Source: Solibacillus cecembensis
GTDB taxonomy: Bacteria; Bacillota; Bacilli; Bacillales_A; Planococcaceae
Assembly: GCF_001439635.1 (NCBI RefSeq)
Contig: NZ_LMBZ01000001.1
Span: 349,103-412,137, forward strand
Reading direction: 5' to 3'
Length of the DNA: 63,035 nucleotides
The notes under the pieces are model-generated. The model was not told the DNA's origin. It ran no database searches and saw only the letters and a program-made list of their open reading frames with translations. The translations under genes and the position numbers were made by a program. Shown here piece after piece: positions 32,833 through 41,911 of this stretch (position 1 is its first letter; every line of letters begins with the position of its first letter).

Positions 32833-34591
32833 AGTTGAAAAGTTAAGACAGTTAATGAAAGAAAATCAAATGGATGCGTATATCATTCCTAGTTTTGATG
32901 CGCATCAAAGTGAGTATGTAGCAGAACATTGGAAAAGTAGACAATGGATTTCAGGATTTACAGGTTCTGCTGGTACGGTCGTGATTACATTAGAAGATGC
33001 GGGATTATGGACAGATGGTAGATATTATATTCAAGCAGAAAAGCAGCTTGCGGGTTCAGGAATTCGATTATTTAGAATGGTCGATCCAGGGGTACCATTT
33101 TATTCGGAATGGCTAGCAGAAGTTTTGAATGAAGGAAGCATTGTCGGCTTTGATGGAAATGTTTTTTCAACGAACTTAGTAAAAAGAATGGCAGAAGATC
33201 TACAAGCAAAGGACATCCAATTAAAAATGGATCTTGATTTAATTGGTGAGCTATGGGAAGATCGACCGGAAATTCCTAAAACACCATTATTCACGCATGA
33301 TGTAAAATATGCAGGTAAATCACGCGTTGAAAAATTAAATGAAGTAAGAGAAGAAATGAGAAATAAAGGGGCAAATTATTATATTTTAACGTCTCTTGAT
33401 GACATTGCATGGCTTTTGAATATTAGAGGGGTGGATGTGCCGAACAGTCCTGTTGTCATTGCTAATGTAATTGTAGCCGAACATACATGTTATTTATTTA
33501 TCGATTCTTGCAAAGTCCTTGCTTCGGATAAATTAGAACTGGAAGCGGAAGGGATCGAGTTAAAAGCGAATGATGAAATACAAACATTCCTAGAAACTCT
33601 TTCAAACGAAGATGCCGTTATGTTAGATGCGACTAAAACAAATATCAATTTATATAATGCCATTAATAGCGATACAAAGAAATGCGAAAACCCTGACATC
33701 ACAACAAATTTAAAAGCGATTAAAAATGATGTTGAAATAGAAAATATGAAAGAGTGTCAAATAAAAGACAGTGTAGCCATGGTGAAATTTATTAAATGGC
33801 TAAAAGATGCTGTAAACAACGAAGAAATTACAGAAATTGCTGCAGAACAAAAATTAGAAGGTTTTAGAAAAGCGCAGGAAGGGTATATGGGAACGAGCTT
33901 CGATACAATCGCAGGCTATCAAGAACATGCCGCAATGATGCATTATAAAGCGAATGAAGAAACGCAATTTATGCTTAAAAATGAAGGCCTCTTTTTAATC
34001 GATTCAGGTGGTCAATATTATGATGGTACAACAGATATAACGCGGACGATTGTTTTAGGAAATCTGACTGATGAACAGAAAAGAGATTATACTTTAGTGT
34101 TAAAAGGGTTTATTGCACTTAGCGCGGTAAAATATTTACACGGCTCGACTGGTGCGAACTTAGATATTTTAGCAAGACAGCCAATATGGCAGCATGGTAT
34201 TGACTATAAGTGTGGGACAGGGCATGGGGTCGGCTTTTTCTTGAATGTTCATGAAGGACCACAAAGCATACGAAATAATAATCATGTGCCATTAGAAAAA
34301 GGTATGATCCTTACGAACGAACCAGGAATCTATCTTGAAGGGAAATATGGCATTAGAATTGAAAATTTAATGATAGTTGCTGAAGACGAAAAAACAGAGT
34401 TCGGTCAATTTATGAATTTCGAAACAATTACGTATTGCCCGATTGATTTAGCAGGTATCAATGTAGAAATGCTGACAAACAGTGAAAAGCAATGGTTAAA
34501 CAATTATCATCAAGAGGTATATACAAAGCTCGCACTTTATTTAAATGAAGAAGAGCGCGGATGGTTAAGGGAAGAAACGAAAGAAATTTAA
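32816..34591 (+). CDS. Aminopeptidase P-family (M24B) metallopeptidase
   Basis: A 591-residue Xaa-Pro aminopeptidase with two N-terminal creatinase-like domains (1-300) and a C-terminal pita-bread catalytic domain. Metal ligands are visible: D in LIDSGGQYYDGTTDITRT (two Asp), H in GTGHGVGFFLNVHEGPQ, E in LTNEPGIYLEGKYGIRIEN (two Glu). It cleaves the first residue from peptides with proline second. ATG 32816 has ATGGAGGA 8 nt upstream; an earlier in-frame start would lie deep in eutH. It is the last gene of the operon, and a terminator follows. Confidence 0.9.
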   Translation: MNIKDRVEKLRQLMKENQMDAYIIPSFDAHQSEYVAEHWKSRQWISGFTGSAGTVVITLEDAGLWTDGRYYIQAEKQLAGSGIRLFRMVDPGVPFYSEWLAEVLNEGSIVGFDGNVFSTNLVKRMAEDLQAKDIQLKMDLDLIGELWEDRPEIPKTPLFTHDVKYAGKSRVEKLNEVREEMRNKGANYYILTSLDDIAWLLNIRGVDVPNSPVVIANVIVAEHTCYLFIDSCKVLASDKLELEAEGIELKANDEIQTFLETLSNEDAVMLDATKTNINLYNAINSDTKKCENPDITTNLKAIKNDVEIENMKECQIKDSVAMVKFIKWLKDAVNNEEITEIAAEQKLEGFRKAQEGYMGTSFDTIAGYQEHAAMMHYKANEETQFMLKNEGLFLIDSGGQYYDGTTDITRTIVLGNLTDEQKRDYTLVLKGFIALSAVKYLHGSTGANLDILARQPIWQHGIDYKCGTGHGVGFFLNVHEGPQSIRNNNHVPLEKGMILTNEPGIYLEGKYGIRIENLMIVAEDEKTEFGQFMNFETITYCPIDLAGINVEMLTNSEKQWLNNYHQEVYTKLALYLNEEERGWLREETKEI

Positions 34592-34605
34592 TATTGGAAT
34601 TACCG

Positions 34606-34656
34606 AAAAGTGGAATGATACACCATAATGACTGGCTATTCATTCCACTTTTTTCT
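34606..34656 (+). terminator. Terminator of the XRE-cupin operon
   Basis: Arms AAAAGTGGAATGA and TCATTCCACTTTT followed by TT. Confidence 0.85.
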
Positions 34657-34791
34657 ATGTATAGAATTTCGGCAGCCATTACATAATTAGGCTAAAAGGT
34701 TAACGGCTATCTTTATGATGAAAATCGGCGGGAAATGTTGTTTAAATGATGTTTTTCATGTAAAATTAGCCATGCTTATGTCCTTTGTTTT

Positions 34792-34913
34792 GGTTTTGGA
34801 TGGTATACTACCGCCAAACCATTATAAAGGCTTTTTTTATGTGTGTATAATATGACAGAAATCTCGTTTTATTTATACTGTAAAAAATTTATAATGCGAC
34901 GCTTGTGACGTCG
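34792..34913 (+). promoter_or_regulatory. abgT upstream hairpin, -10 and inverted repeat
   Basis: Hairpin GGTTTTGG..GGTA-TAC-TACC..CCAAACC (34792-34820) is followed 11 nt later by a T run. Further on lie a -10-like TATAAT (34890-34895) and the inverted repeat CGACG-CTTGTGA-CGTCG (34897-34913), directly at the expected transcript start. I see no gene in 34.66-34.94 kb. The hairpin may be an attenuator and the repeat an operator. Confidence 0.4.
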
Positions 34914-34942
34914 GATAAAGTAATAGAAGGAGATGCGATTGT

Positions 34943-36472
34943 ATGAAAGGGAATTTGGAAACAAAGGGAAAAAAAGCTTGGGTAGATAAAATGTTGGATA
35001 AGATTGAATACGCGGGCAATAAATTACCGGACCCGATCACGCTATTTGTCATTCTAGCGGGCTTAGTACTTCTTTTATCATGGATACTATCAATATTCGG
35101 TGTTTCGGCAGTCCAACCGGGTACAGACAATGTGATTGAAGTAAAAAATCTACTAAGCCAAGAAGGACTTATTTTAATCGTCACACAGATGGTTTCAACG
35201 TTTACAGGCTTCGCGCCTTTAGGATTAGTCGTTGTGACAATGATTGGTATCGGTTTAGCTGAGCAAACGGGACTTATTTCAGCTGTTATGAAAAAGCTTG
35301 TCATGTCAGCCCCGACAAAATTAATTGTACCGTTTGTTATTTTCGCAGGTTTAGTTGGTAACATTGCCGCTGATGCTGCATTTATCATTTTGCCACCAAT
35401 TGCGGCGATGATTTTTATGAGTCTTGGTCGAAATCCACTAGCAGGTTTAATTATTACATATGCGGCGGTAGCTGGGGGTTTCAGTGCCAATATTATTATT
35501 AACTCAATCGATGTATTATTATTAGGAATTACAGAGTCAGCAGCGCAAATTGCAGATCCGGAGTATAAGGGTCGTGCAACGATGAACTATTACTTCTTAA
35601 TTGTATCCACATTTTTAATCGTCATTATTGGTACATGGGTTGCGAAGAAGTTTACTGAACCTCGCTTCGGTACATTTGAAGGAAAGATTGAAAAGTTAGA
35701 GCCTGCGACAGATTTAGAAAAGCGCGGTTTAAAATGGGCAGGTATCGTTGCATTTATTTATGCGATCATTATTGCAATGACGGTCATTCCATCTAATGGG
35801 CTATTACGTGACCCTGAAACAGGTGGCTTCTTAGATTCACCATTTATGTCTGGAATTGTCCCGATTATGTTATTTTTCTTCCTGTTACCTGGTCTTGCAT
35901 ATGGTATTGCAGCGAAGGAAGTTAAAAATGATAAGGACGTTGCTGAGAAAATTTTTAAATCAATTGCTGATTTAGCACCGTTTATTGTATTAGCATTTGC
36001 TGCTTCACAAATGATTGCCTTTTTCAACTGGAGTAATATAGGTGCGATTTTAGCCATTAAAGGAGCAGAACTTTTACAAGCATTCAACTTTACAGGCTTG
36101 CCGTTAATGATTGGATTTATTTTAATGTGTGCATTCATTAACTTATTAATCGCAAGTGCTTCAGCGAAATGGGCATTACTAGCACCGATTTTCGTGCCGA
36201 TGTTCTTTTATTTAGGCTATTCTCCTGCGATTACACAAATGGCGTATCGTGTAGGGGACTCGATTACAAATCCAATTACGCCGATGCTCGCTTATTTTGC
36301 TATACTATTATCGTTTGCAAAGCGTTATGATAAGAATATCGGTATTGGAACACTGATTTCAGCCTTGCTACCATTCTCGGTATTCTTTGCAATCGGTTGG
36401 ATTCTATTATTTGCGATTTGGTTCTTCTTCGGTTTACCGCTTGGACCTGGAGATTATATTTACTTAAAATAA
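34943..36472 (+). CDS. abgT: AbgT-family transporter
   Basis: A 509-residue transporter with the AbgT pattern: N-terminal ...VDKMLDKIEYAGNKLPDPITLFVILAG, the hairpin region GIGLAEQTGLISAVMKKLV, VGNIAADAAFIILPPIAAMIF, YAAVAGGFSANI, and C-terminal SASAKWALLAPIFVPMFFYLGYSPAITQMAYRVGDSITNPITPMLAYF. AbgT of E. coli imports p-aminobenzoyl-glutamate; others export sulfonamides or carry other acyl amino acids. The GAAGGAGATG site precedes ATG. The M20 hydrolase starts 13 nt after its stop, so uptake and cleavage of one compound class are coupled. Confidence 0.92.
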   Translation: MKGNLETKGKKAWVDKMLDKIEYAGNKLPDPITLFVILAGLVLLLSWILSIFGVSAVQPGTDNVIEVKNLLSQEGLILIVTQMVSTFTGFAPLGLVVVTMIGIGLAEQTGLISAVMKKLVMSAPTKLIVPFVIFAGLVGNIAADAAFIILPPIAAMIFMSLGRNPLAGLIITYAAVAGGFSANIIINSIDVLLLGITESAAQIADPEYKGRATMNYYFLIVSTFLIVIIGTWVAKKFTEPRFGTFEGKIEKLEPATDLEKRGLKWAGIVAFIYAIIIAMTVIPSNGLLRDPETGGFLDSPFMSGIVPIMLFFFLLPGLAYGIAAKEVKNDKDVAEKIFKSIADLAPFIVLAFAASQMIAFFNWSNIGAILAIKGAELLQAFNFTGLPLMIGFILMCAFINLLIASASAKWALLAPIFVPMFFYLGYSPAITQMAYRVGDSITNPITPMLAYFAILLSFAKRYDKNIGIGTLISALLPFSVFFAIGWILLFAIWFFFGLPLGPGDYIYLK

Positions 36473-36484
36473 GGGGTGTTATCC

Positions 36485-37678
36485 ATGACAGCTTTACAAC
36501 AAGAGCAGCTAACTAGTCTATTAAAGGAATACGAAGAAGAGATGATTCAGCTTCGTCGTTATTTTCATGAAAATCCTGAAATATCATTTGAGGAAGTAGA
36601 AACGCCAAAAACAATTGCGGCATTTCATCGCGCGTTAGGCCATGAAGTACGTGAAGGTGTTGGTGGGAGTGGTGTTGTCGCAAAGCTTGTAGGTGGCAAA
36701 CCAGGAAAAACAGTCGCGTTACGTGCAGATTTTGATGCTTTAGCCATTAAAGAAGAAACGGGCCTACCTTTCCAATCAAAAGTGAAAGGGCGTATGCATG
36801 CTTGTGGGCATGATGGGCATACAGCTTCATTATTAATTTTAGCGAAAGCATTCAATCAAATGAAGGATGAATTAGCAGGGACAATTGTGTTTATTCATCA
36901 GCATGCGGAAGAAATTGCGCCTGGTGGAGCGATTGCGATGATTCAAGATGGCTGTTTAGAAGGTGTAGATGTTATTTTCGGCACGCATTTATGGGCACCG
37001 ATTGAGCTTGGAGAAGTACATTCTGCTAAAGGTCCATTAATGGCTGCGGCAGACGGCGTATATATTACGATTAAAGGTAAGGGCGGTCACGGTTCGAACC
37101 CAAGTGATACGAAAGATTCGATTGTACTGGCGGCACAGTTTATTACTAATTTGCAACAGCTCGTATCACGCCGTATTAATCCATTGCGTCCGGCAGTCGT
37201 TTCGATTGGACATATTGAAGCATTAAATCCTTTCAACGTGATTGCAGACCAAGTGTATATGAAAGGGACTGTGCGTACTTTCCATGAAGAGGAGCGCGCT
37301 TTATTAGAACGTGAAATTGAAGAGTTATTAAAGGCGACATGTTATTTAACGAAGGCAGATTATGAATACGAATTTGTTCGAGGCTATCCACCAGTTGTGA
37401 ATCATGACGCGGAAACAGAGCATGTGATGGCATCTGCAGAAAAAGTGGCTGGTGTGGAAGCAGTTAAATATATTGAACCGATTATGGGCGGCGAGGATTT
37501 TGCTTACTACTTAGAGGAAATTCCAGGATCATTCTTCTTCACAGGGGCAAAAAATCCAGCTTGGGAGGAAGTATACCCACATCACCATCCAAAATTCGAT
37601 ATCGACGAGCGCGCATTGCGTATCGCGGCGAATGTGTTGGGGCAAGCGACTTTGGATTATTTAAAGGAAAATAATTAA
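36485..37678 (+). CDS. M20D amidohydrolase, partner of AbgT
   Basis: A 397-residue metal-dependent amidohydrolase of the hippurate/IAA-amino-acid/AbgA class. Motifs: MHACGHDGHTASLL (about 102-115), HQHAEEIAPGGA (metal-ligand H and catalytic E, about 136-147), GTHLW, GKGGHGSNP in the lid domain, PIMGGEDFAYY, and HHHPKFDIDE near the end. It hydrolyses N-acyl or N-aroyl amino acids, here likely p-aminobenzoyl-glutamate or a similar substrate brought in by AbgT. ATG 36485 has AAGGGGTG upstream; GTG 36476 overlaps that site. Confidence 0.9.
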   Translation: MTALQQEQLTSLLKEYEEEMIQLRRYFHENPEISFEEVETPKTIAAFHRALGHEVREGVGGSGVVAKLVGGKPGKTVALRADFDALAIKEETGLPFQSKVKGRMHACGHDGHTASLLILAKAFNQMKDELAGTIVFIHQHAEEIAPGGAIAMIQDGCLEGVDVIFGTHLWAPIELGEVHSAKGPLMAAADGVYITIKGKGGHGSNPSDTKDSIVLAAQFITNLQQLVSRRINPLRPAVVSIGHIEALNPFNVIADQVYMKGTVRTFHEEERALLEREIEELLKATCYLTKADYEYEFVRGYPPVVNHDAETEHVMASAEKVAGVEAVKYIEPIMGGEDFAYYLEEIPGSFFFTGAKNPAWEEVYPHHHPKFDIDERALRIAANVLGQATLDYLKENN

Positions 37679-37730
37679 CCTGATTTTTGTAGTTTAATTT
37701 TCGTCTAGAATATTATGGTAATAACAGTTT

Positions 37731-37769
37731 AAAGACGCTTAGATTTAATAAATCAAGCGTCTTTTTTTG
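37731..37769 (+). terminator. Terminator of the abgT unit
   Basis: AAAGACGCTT-AGATTT / AATC-AAGCGTCTTT with a run of seven Ts, similar to the terminator at 30951. Confidence 0.85.
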
Positions 37770-37825
37770 TACCCTATTATGCAATTTTACGCACGGTCTT
37801 TGAGAGATTAGGTGTTTACATAGGT

Positions 37826-37956
37826 TAATTGATTTTCAAATTCGTGAAATTAATTCACATTATATTGCGTATCAAGTTGATATTTCCTTATTAGTAACAA
37901 TAATGGAATTAATTAGCGAAATGATGAATGTCGGAATGGAAATCAAGAATAGGTAG
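37826..37956 (+). pseudogene. Remnant of a second XRE-cupin gene: promoter and first codons
   Basis: This stretch parallels 31033-31158. It has TTTTCAAATTCGTGAAATTAA against TTTTCATATACGTGAAATTAT, then ATATTGCG, and an ATG at 37924 encoding MNVGMEIKN, against MNIGMEIKK in the intact gene. After nine codons the homology ends in AGG TAG and switches to symporter sequence. The preceding terminators are also alike. It is the left end of a duplicated regulator gene whose body was deleted. Confidence 0.75.
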
Positions 37957-38359
37957 AATTTCGATTGTCGTTGCAACATTATTAGCCGGAATTATTGGAC
38001 TTAACCCCTTGGTGCAATTACACAAATTGTTGCTTGGGCATTTGCGCTTGCATGTGGTACATTCTTCCCGGCTCTCGTACTGGGCGTCTGGTGGAAGCGT
38101 GCGAATGCAAAAGGAACAATTGCCGGTTTGCTTGTCGGTTTAACTGTGACGCTTCTTTACATTTTCGGTGCCAAGTATGGTGGCTTTACGATACTATGTA
38201 TTATTGATACAGGCGCTGGTATTTTCGGAGCGATTGCAGCCTTCGCAACGAATATTATTGTGTCACTCTCAACGCGTCCACCTACACAATAACCGCAGGA
38301 TGCGGTTATTAACCTACGTTATCCAGAGCAAATGGTTTATAAAGATGGTGATGTTTAGT
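37955..38359 (+). pseudogene. C-terminal remnant of a sodium:solute symporter (SSS)
   Basis: Three pieces of one protein can be joined: RISIVVATLLAGIIGLNP (37955-38008), a frameshift, then ITQIVAWAFALACGTFFPALVLGVWWKRANAKGTIAG... through SLSTRPPTQ, a TAA at 38290-38292, and in the same frame VINLRYPEQMVYKDGDV to TAG 38359. This is the C-terminal quarter of an acetate/monocarboxylate-type Na+ symporter (ActP-like). The rest is missing, and the left edge is fused to the XRE-cupin remnant. Nothing else is seen between 38360 and 38575. Confidence 0.8.
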
Positions 38360-38575
38360 TAAATGATGGTTCAGTGAAAGAACAATGAACTAAGCAGGGC
38401 AGTGCAACAGACTATCTAAAAAGTTGATAAAACTTCAAAATGTCGAAACGCTGTTAAATCAACGTTTAGGTACTTTTTTATGGCGTTCATTTATAGTGTT
38501 AGTGGTAAAAAATGCTAAAAACAAATATAATTAAAATTATATATAATTGAAACTAGCGATTAGGGGATGTTTATC

Positions 38576-39046
38576 GTGGAAATTAATATACCAGGGAGAG
38601 GAATCATAGAAATTAAAAATCTGTTATTAGACTATAATGGGACGATAGCTTGTGATGGTAAATTGATTTCTTCAGTACAAGAAATATTAGAGGCGATCAA
38701 TAAAAAAGGTATAACAGTTCACGTAGTAACTGCTGACACGCATGGTACTGTAACGGCTCAATGTGCGAATTTACCTGTTGAAATAAAAATATTTGATAAC
38801 TCAAATGCTGCAGCAAATAAACGAGCAATTGTAGAAGAGTTAGGTGCAGAACAATGCGTATGTATTGGAAATGGGTTTAATGATGGACAAATGTTTGAGA
38901 CTTGTAGCATAGCCATTATTGTTATTGGAGAAGAAGGATGTTCTGCAAAATCTTTCATGAAAGCCGATATTGTATGTAAAGATATTGAAGATGCTTTTGA
39001 TTTAATATTAAAACCAAGTAGAATGATTGCAACTTTACGAGGGTGA
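38576..39046 (+). CDS. HAD-superfamily hydrolase (soluble P-type-ATPase-like)
   Basis: A 156-residue minimal HAD protein without cap domain. Motif I is LLLDYNGTIACDG (about 16-28; the nucleophile Asp then xNG), motif II is a Thr in VVTADT, and motif IV is GNGFNDGQMF (about 101-110). It resembles the phosphorylation domain of P-type ATPases standing alone, a small phosphatase group of unknown role. GTG 38576 with TAGGGGATG upstream is preferred over ATG 38567, which overlaps the site. It lies between a broken symporter and a transposon remnant. Confidence 0.8.
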   Translation: MEINIPGRGIIEIKNLLLDYNGTIACDGKLISSVQEILEAINKKGITVHVVTADTHGTVTAQCANLPVEIKIFDNSNAAANKRAIVEELGAEQCVCIGNGFNDGQMFETCSIAIIVIGEEGCSAKSFMKADIVCKDIEDAFDLILKPSRMIATLRG

Positions 39047-39053
39047 TGTAATC

Positions 39054-39173
39054 ACAGCAAACCTATCTAGACGCAAGAAGGGTTCTGTACGTTGGACCAA
39101 GCAACGTATAGCAGCAGCCAAGTTACATGAAAAGGTAGCAAACCAACGCATGAACATTCTCCATCACAATTAA
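39054..39173 (+). pseudogene. TnpB (IS200/IS605 OrfB) fragment
   Basis: Thirty-nine codons read NLSRRKKGSVRWTKQRIAAA, then KLHEKVANQRMNILHHN and TAA. This matches the conserved 'LSRxxKGSxxxxKxxxKxAKLHEKxxNQRxxxLHK' segment in the middle of TnpB. Neither the RuvC motifs nor the zinc ribbon remain. It is an internal scrap of a lost insertion sequence, and marks the locus as a former insertion site. Confidence 0.8.
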
Positions 39174-39224
39174 ATGTACAAACTAATTGAAGGGATACTT
39201 TATTATTTTGGAGTACATAACATT

Positions 39225-39266
39225 AAAACCCAGCAACCTTAACATGAAAAGGTTGCTGGGTTTTCT
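39225..39266 (+). terminator. Terminator
   Basis: Sixteen-base perfect arms (39225-39240, 39249-39264) around AACATGAA, with flanking A and T runs. Confidence 0.85.
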
Positions 39267-39420
39267 AAATTATTTGAATGCGAATAAATACTACTATCTT
39301 ATTGGAGCAGGGGAGATAATTCATTCGTTTCGAATTTATAATTTGTTTATATTTGCGATATAAGCAGTTTAGAACTGTCTTTCATAATGAAGTATAAGAA
39401 ATGAAAGGGAGAGAACAAAT

Positions 39421-40401
39421 ATGAATAAAAAATTTAAATTTGCATCATTGGTAGTATTTAGTTCATTAACAATTTTGGCGGCATGTAGCGGAGAGGCGGC
39501 AACGGAAAAGGAGACAACTAAATCTACGGAACAAGTTGAGCAAACAGAACAAACAACACAAGTTGAAACAGAAAGCCAAGTTTCAAAAGGTCAAGAAATG
39601 ATGAATATGCTCGGTAGTACAAATTGGCAAGGAACAAAGGTTTATGATAAAGACAACAATGATTTAACAAAGGAAAATGCAAACTTTGTTGGCTTAGCAA
39701 AATATGATGCTGAAACTGGTAGTTATGAGTTTTTTGATGCAGCTACAAAGAAAACACGTGGCGATGAAGGAACATTCTTTATGACAAATGATGGCGGGAA
39801 GCGAATTTTAATTTCAAACACGATGAAGTATCAAGCGGTTGTGGAGATGACGGAACTAAACGAAGACATTTTCACATACAAGCGCATGGGTAAAGATGCA
39901 ACTGGCAATGATATCGAAGTCTTTGTGGAGCATATTCCATATGATGAAACAGAATTAGCCTTTACAAATCCAATGCCAAATTTAACGGCAACGACAGGCA
40001 CAATTATTACGGACGTAGATGGTGATGAAATTTTAGGAGAAACAGTATGGCAGGGGATAAAAGTTCTAGATGAGCAAGGTAATGATGTAACTGAGCACAA
40101 TTCTAACTTTATTAGTATCGCTAAATGGGACCCAACAACAAATCAATATGAATTTTTCGACGTTGAATCAGGCGTGAGTCGTGGAGACTTTGGTTACTTT
40201 GATGTTATTAATAGTAACAAAGTTCGAGCACATGTTTCGATCGGTGAAAATAAATATGGTGCAGCTTTAGAACTAACAGAATTAAACGGCAGCAAGTTTA
40301 CTTATAAGCGTATGGGCAAAGATGCAGCAGGCAATGAAGTGACTATTTTTGTAGAGCATGAGCCATATAATGGAGAATTAAATGTAAATTTCAGCTTTTA
40401 A
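39421..40401 (+). CDS. Lipoprotein with two DUF4822 domains
   Basis: A 326-residue lipoprotein: signal peptide with lipobox LAAC (Cys 22), a Thr/Glu/Gln linker to about 60, then two homologous domains (about 62-180 and 205-326). Each has the series NFxxxAKxDxxTxxYEFFD, RGDxGxF, and FTYKRMGKDAxGN(D/E)xxxFVEHxPY, the DUF4822 pattern known from lipoproteins of Lactobacillales and Bacillales. Its role is unknown. It starts a colinear group with a sensor kinase, response regulator and ankyrin lipoprotein, so it may be the sensor's ligand or target. Confidence 0.85.
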   Translation: MNKKFKFASLVVFSSLTILAACSGEAATEKETTKSTEQVEQTEQTTQVETESQVSKGQEMMNMLGSTNWQGTKVYDKDNNDLTKENANFVGLAKYDAETGSYEFFDAATKKTRGDEGTFFMTNDGGKRILISNTMKYQAVVEMTELNEDIFTYKRMGKDATGNDIEVFVEHIPYDETELAFTNPMPNLTATTGTIITDVDGDEILGETVWQGIKVLDEQGNDVTEHNSNFISIAKWDPTTNQYEFFDVESGVSRGDFGYFDVINSNKVRAHVSIGENKYGAALELTELNGSKFTYKRMGKDAAGNEVTIFVEHEPYNGELNVNFSF

Positions 40402-40444
40402 TTGGTATGATTTTTAATATAGAATTAGGGAGAGGGGGGCTACA

Positions 40445-41896
40445 ATGACAATAAAAAATCGATTTCTCATTTCATATATTGGGGGTATTTTTATTGCGAG
40501 CGTCTCTATTCTCCTAATTTTATGTATCGCTTTTTATGTAACGACAGGGTCCGTACCAACGCCGAAAACATTGTATCAATCCTTTACGAAGCAGCGTTCT
40601 TTGAGCCCTGAAGAGGAGCTAGCTTATGTAGAATTACGAAATATCGCAAAAAGAACGCCAGACCAACTATTAGAAGAGGCTATGCCAAATAAATTACAGC
40701 AATTAGAACAGCAATCTCTTGGTCTTGTGATTCGCAAGGGGCGGGACATTTTATATTACTCCGAGGAGCTAGTGGAGAAGTCGCTTACTGTGCATTTTCC
40801 TAATTTTGATTCAAATAATATTGAAACAAAGGGCACGATTGATAATGCAGGTAGAATGTTCCGTTACATTAAATTTGATTTTTATTATAGCGATCAAACT
40901 AAAGGAAGTATTCTAGTATTAAAAAAGGAAAATAACTTGCTCGAGTTTCTGACAAGATGGGGACTGCTTGTTATTGTTCTTATCTTGTTCGTTTCGATTA
41001 CAGGTATGTTATTTTTAAATTATCAAATTCGAAAATCAATTATTCAACCTATTGAAAAATTAGGTCGAACAATGACCGGTATTCGAGATGGGGACATGAT
41101 GATGCAGACAGCTATTTTGCCGGAAAATACGGCAAAAGAAGTACAACAGCTGATGGTAAATTTTGAACGAATGAGAGAAGCTTTACTAGTATCGATTGAA
41201 GAGCAGCAAAATCTTGAAAATAATCGAAAAGAATTAGTGGCGAGTATTTCGCATGACTTGAAAACGCCGATTACCTCTATTATTGGTTATGTAGAAGGTT
41301 TGCAAGAAGGTGTTGCTGAAATACCTGAAAAGCAGGAAAAGTATTTAAAAACAATCCATTCCAAATCACTTGCTTTAAATCATTTAATAGAGGAACTTTT
41401 TCTCTATTCAAAGCTTGATGCAGAAGCGGTACCATTTCATTTTGAACGCACATCATTGCCAAATTTTCTAGCACATGTTGTAGAAGAATTTCAATTATCC
41501 AATCGACAGGTTCGCATTGACTTGCAGGTTTCTGAGGAAGTACATGTGCAAATTGACCGAATGCATATGAATCGGGCAATTACGAATTTAATAGAAAATA
41601 GTATTAAGTTTCAAAAGACGAGGGAACCATTAATAATTGTTGTGGAAGTGATTACTGTGTCTCGCTTAGTGCAATTGATAGTCAAAGATAATGGGCAAGG
41701 TATTTCAGAGGAAAAATTGCCCTATGTATTTGATCATTTTTATCGCGGGGAAGAAGCACGAACATCGACAACGGGTGGCAGTGGCTTAGGGTTAGCGATT
41801 GTAAAGCAAATTGTTGAAAAACATAATGGTCAGGTGAAAGTTCAAAGTACATTAGATGAAGGTACATCTGTAATCATTGTTTTGGAAAAGGCTTAA
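40445..41896 (+). CDS. Sensor histidine kinase
   Basis: A 483-residue membrane kinase: TM1 about 8-33, extracellular sensor about 35-170, TM2 about 175-197, HAMP about 198-250, and a HisKA domain with SISHDLKTPITSIIGYVEGL (His near 276). The ATPase domain has the N box (MNRAITNLIENSIKF), DNGQGIS, FDHFYRGEEART and GGSGLGLAIVKQI. It begins 44 nt after the DUF4822 lipoprotein and is followed by its regulator after 16 nt. The extracellular signal is not known; a lipoprotein on either side suggests an envelope signal. Confidence 0.9.
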   Translation: MTIKNRFLISYIGGIFIASVSILLILCIAFYVTTGSVPTPKTLYQSFTKQRSLSPEEELAYVELRNIAKRTPDQLLEEAMPNKLQQLEQQSLGLVIRKGRDILYYSEELVEKSLTVHFPNFDSNNIETKGTIDNAGRMFRYIKFDFYYSDQTKGSILVLKKENNLLEFLTRWGLLVIVLILFVSITGMLFLNYQIRKSIIQPIEKLGRTMTGIRDGDMMMQTAILPENTAKEVQQLMVNFERMREALLVSIEEQQNLENNRKELVASISHDLKTPITSIIGYVEGLQEGVAEIPEKQEKYLKTIHSKSLALNHLIEELFLYSKLDAEAVPFHFERTSLPNFLAHVVEEFQLSNRQVRIDLQVSEEVHVQIDRMHMNRAITNLIENSIKFQKTREPLIIVVEVITVSRLVQLIVKDNGQGISEEKLPYVFDHFYRGEEARTSTTGGSGLGLAIVKQIVEKHNGQVKVQSTLDEGTSVIIVLEKA

Positions 41897-41911
41897 AGGA
41901 AGTGTTGAGAA

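Noticed and set aside
37928..38362. Three overlapping small plus-strand frames as separate genes
   Set aside because: They are out-of-frame or broken pieces; joined across one frameshift and one stop they give a single symporter C-terminus.
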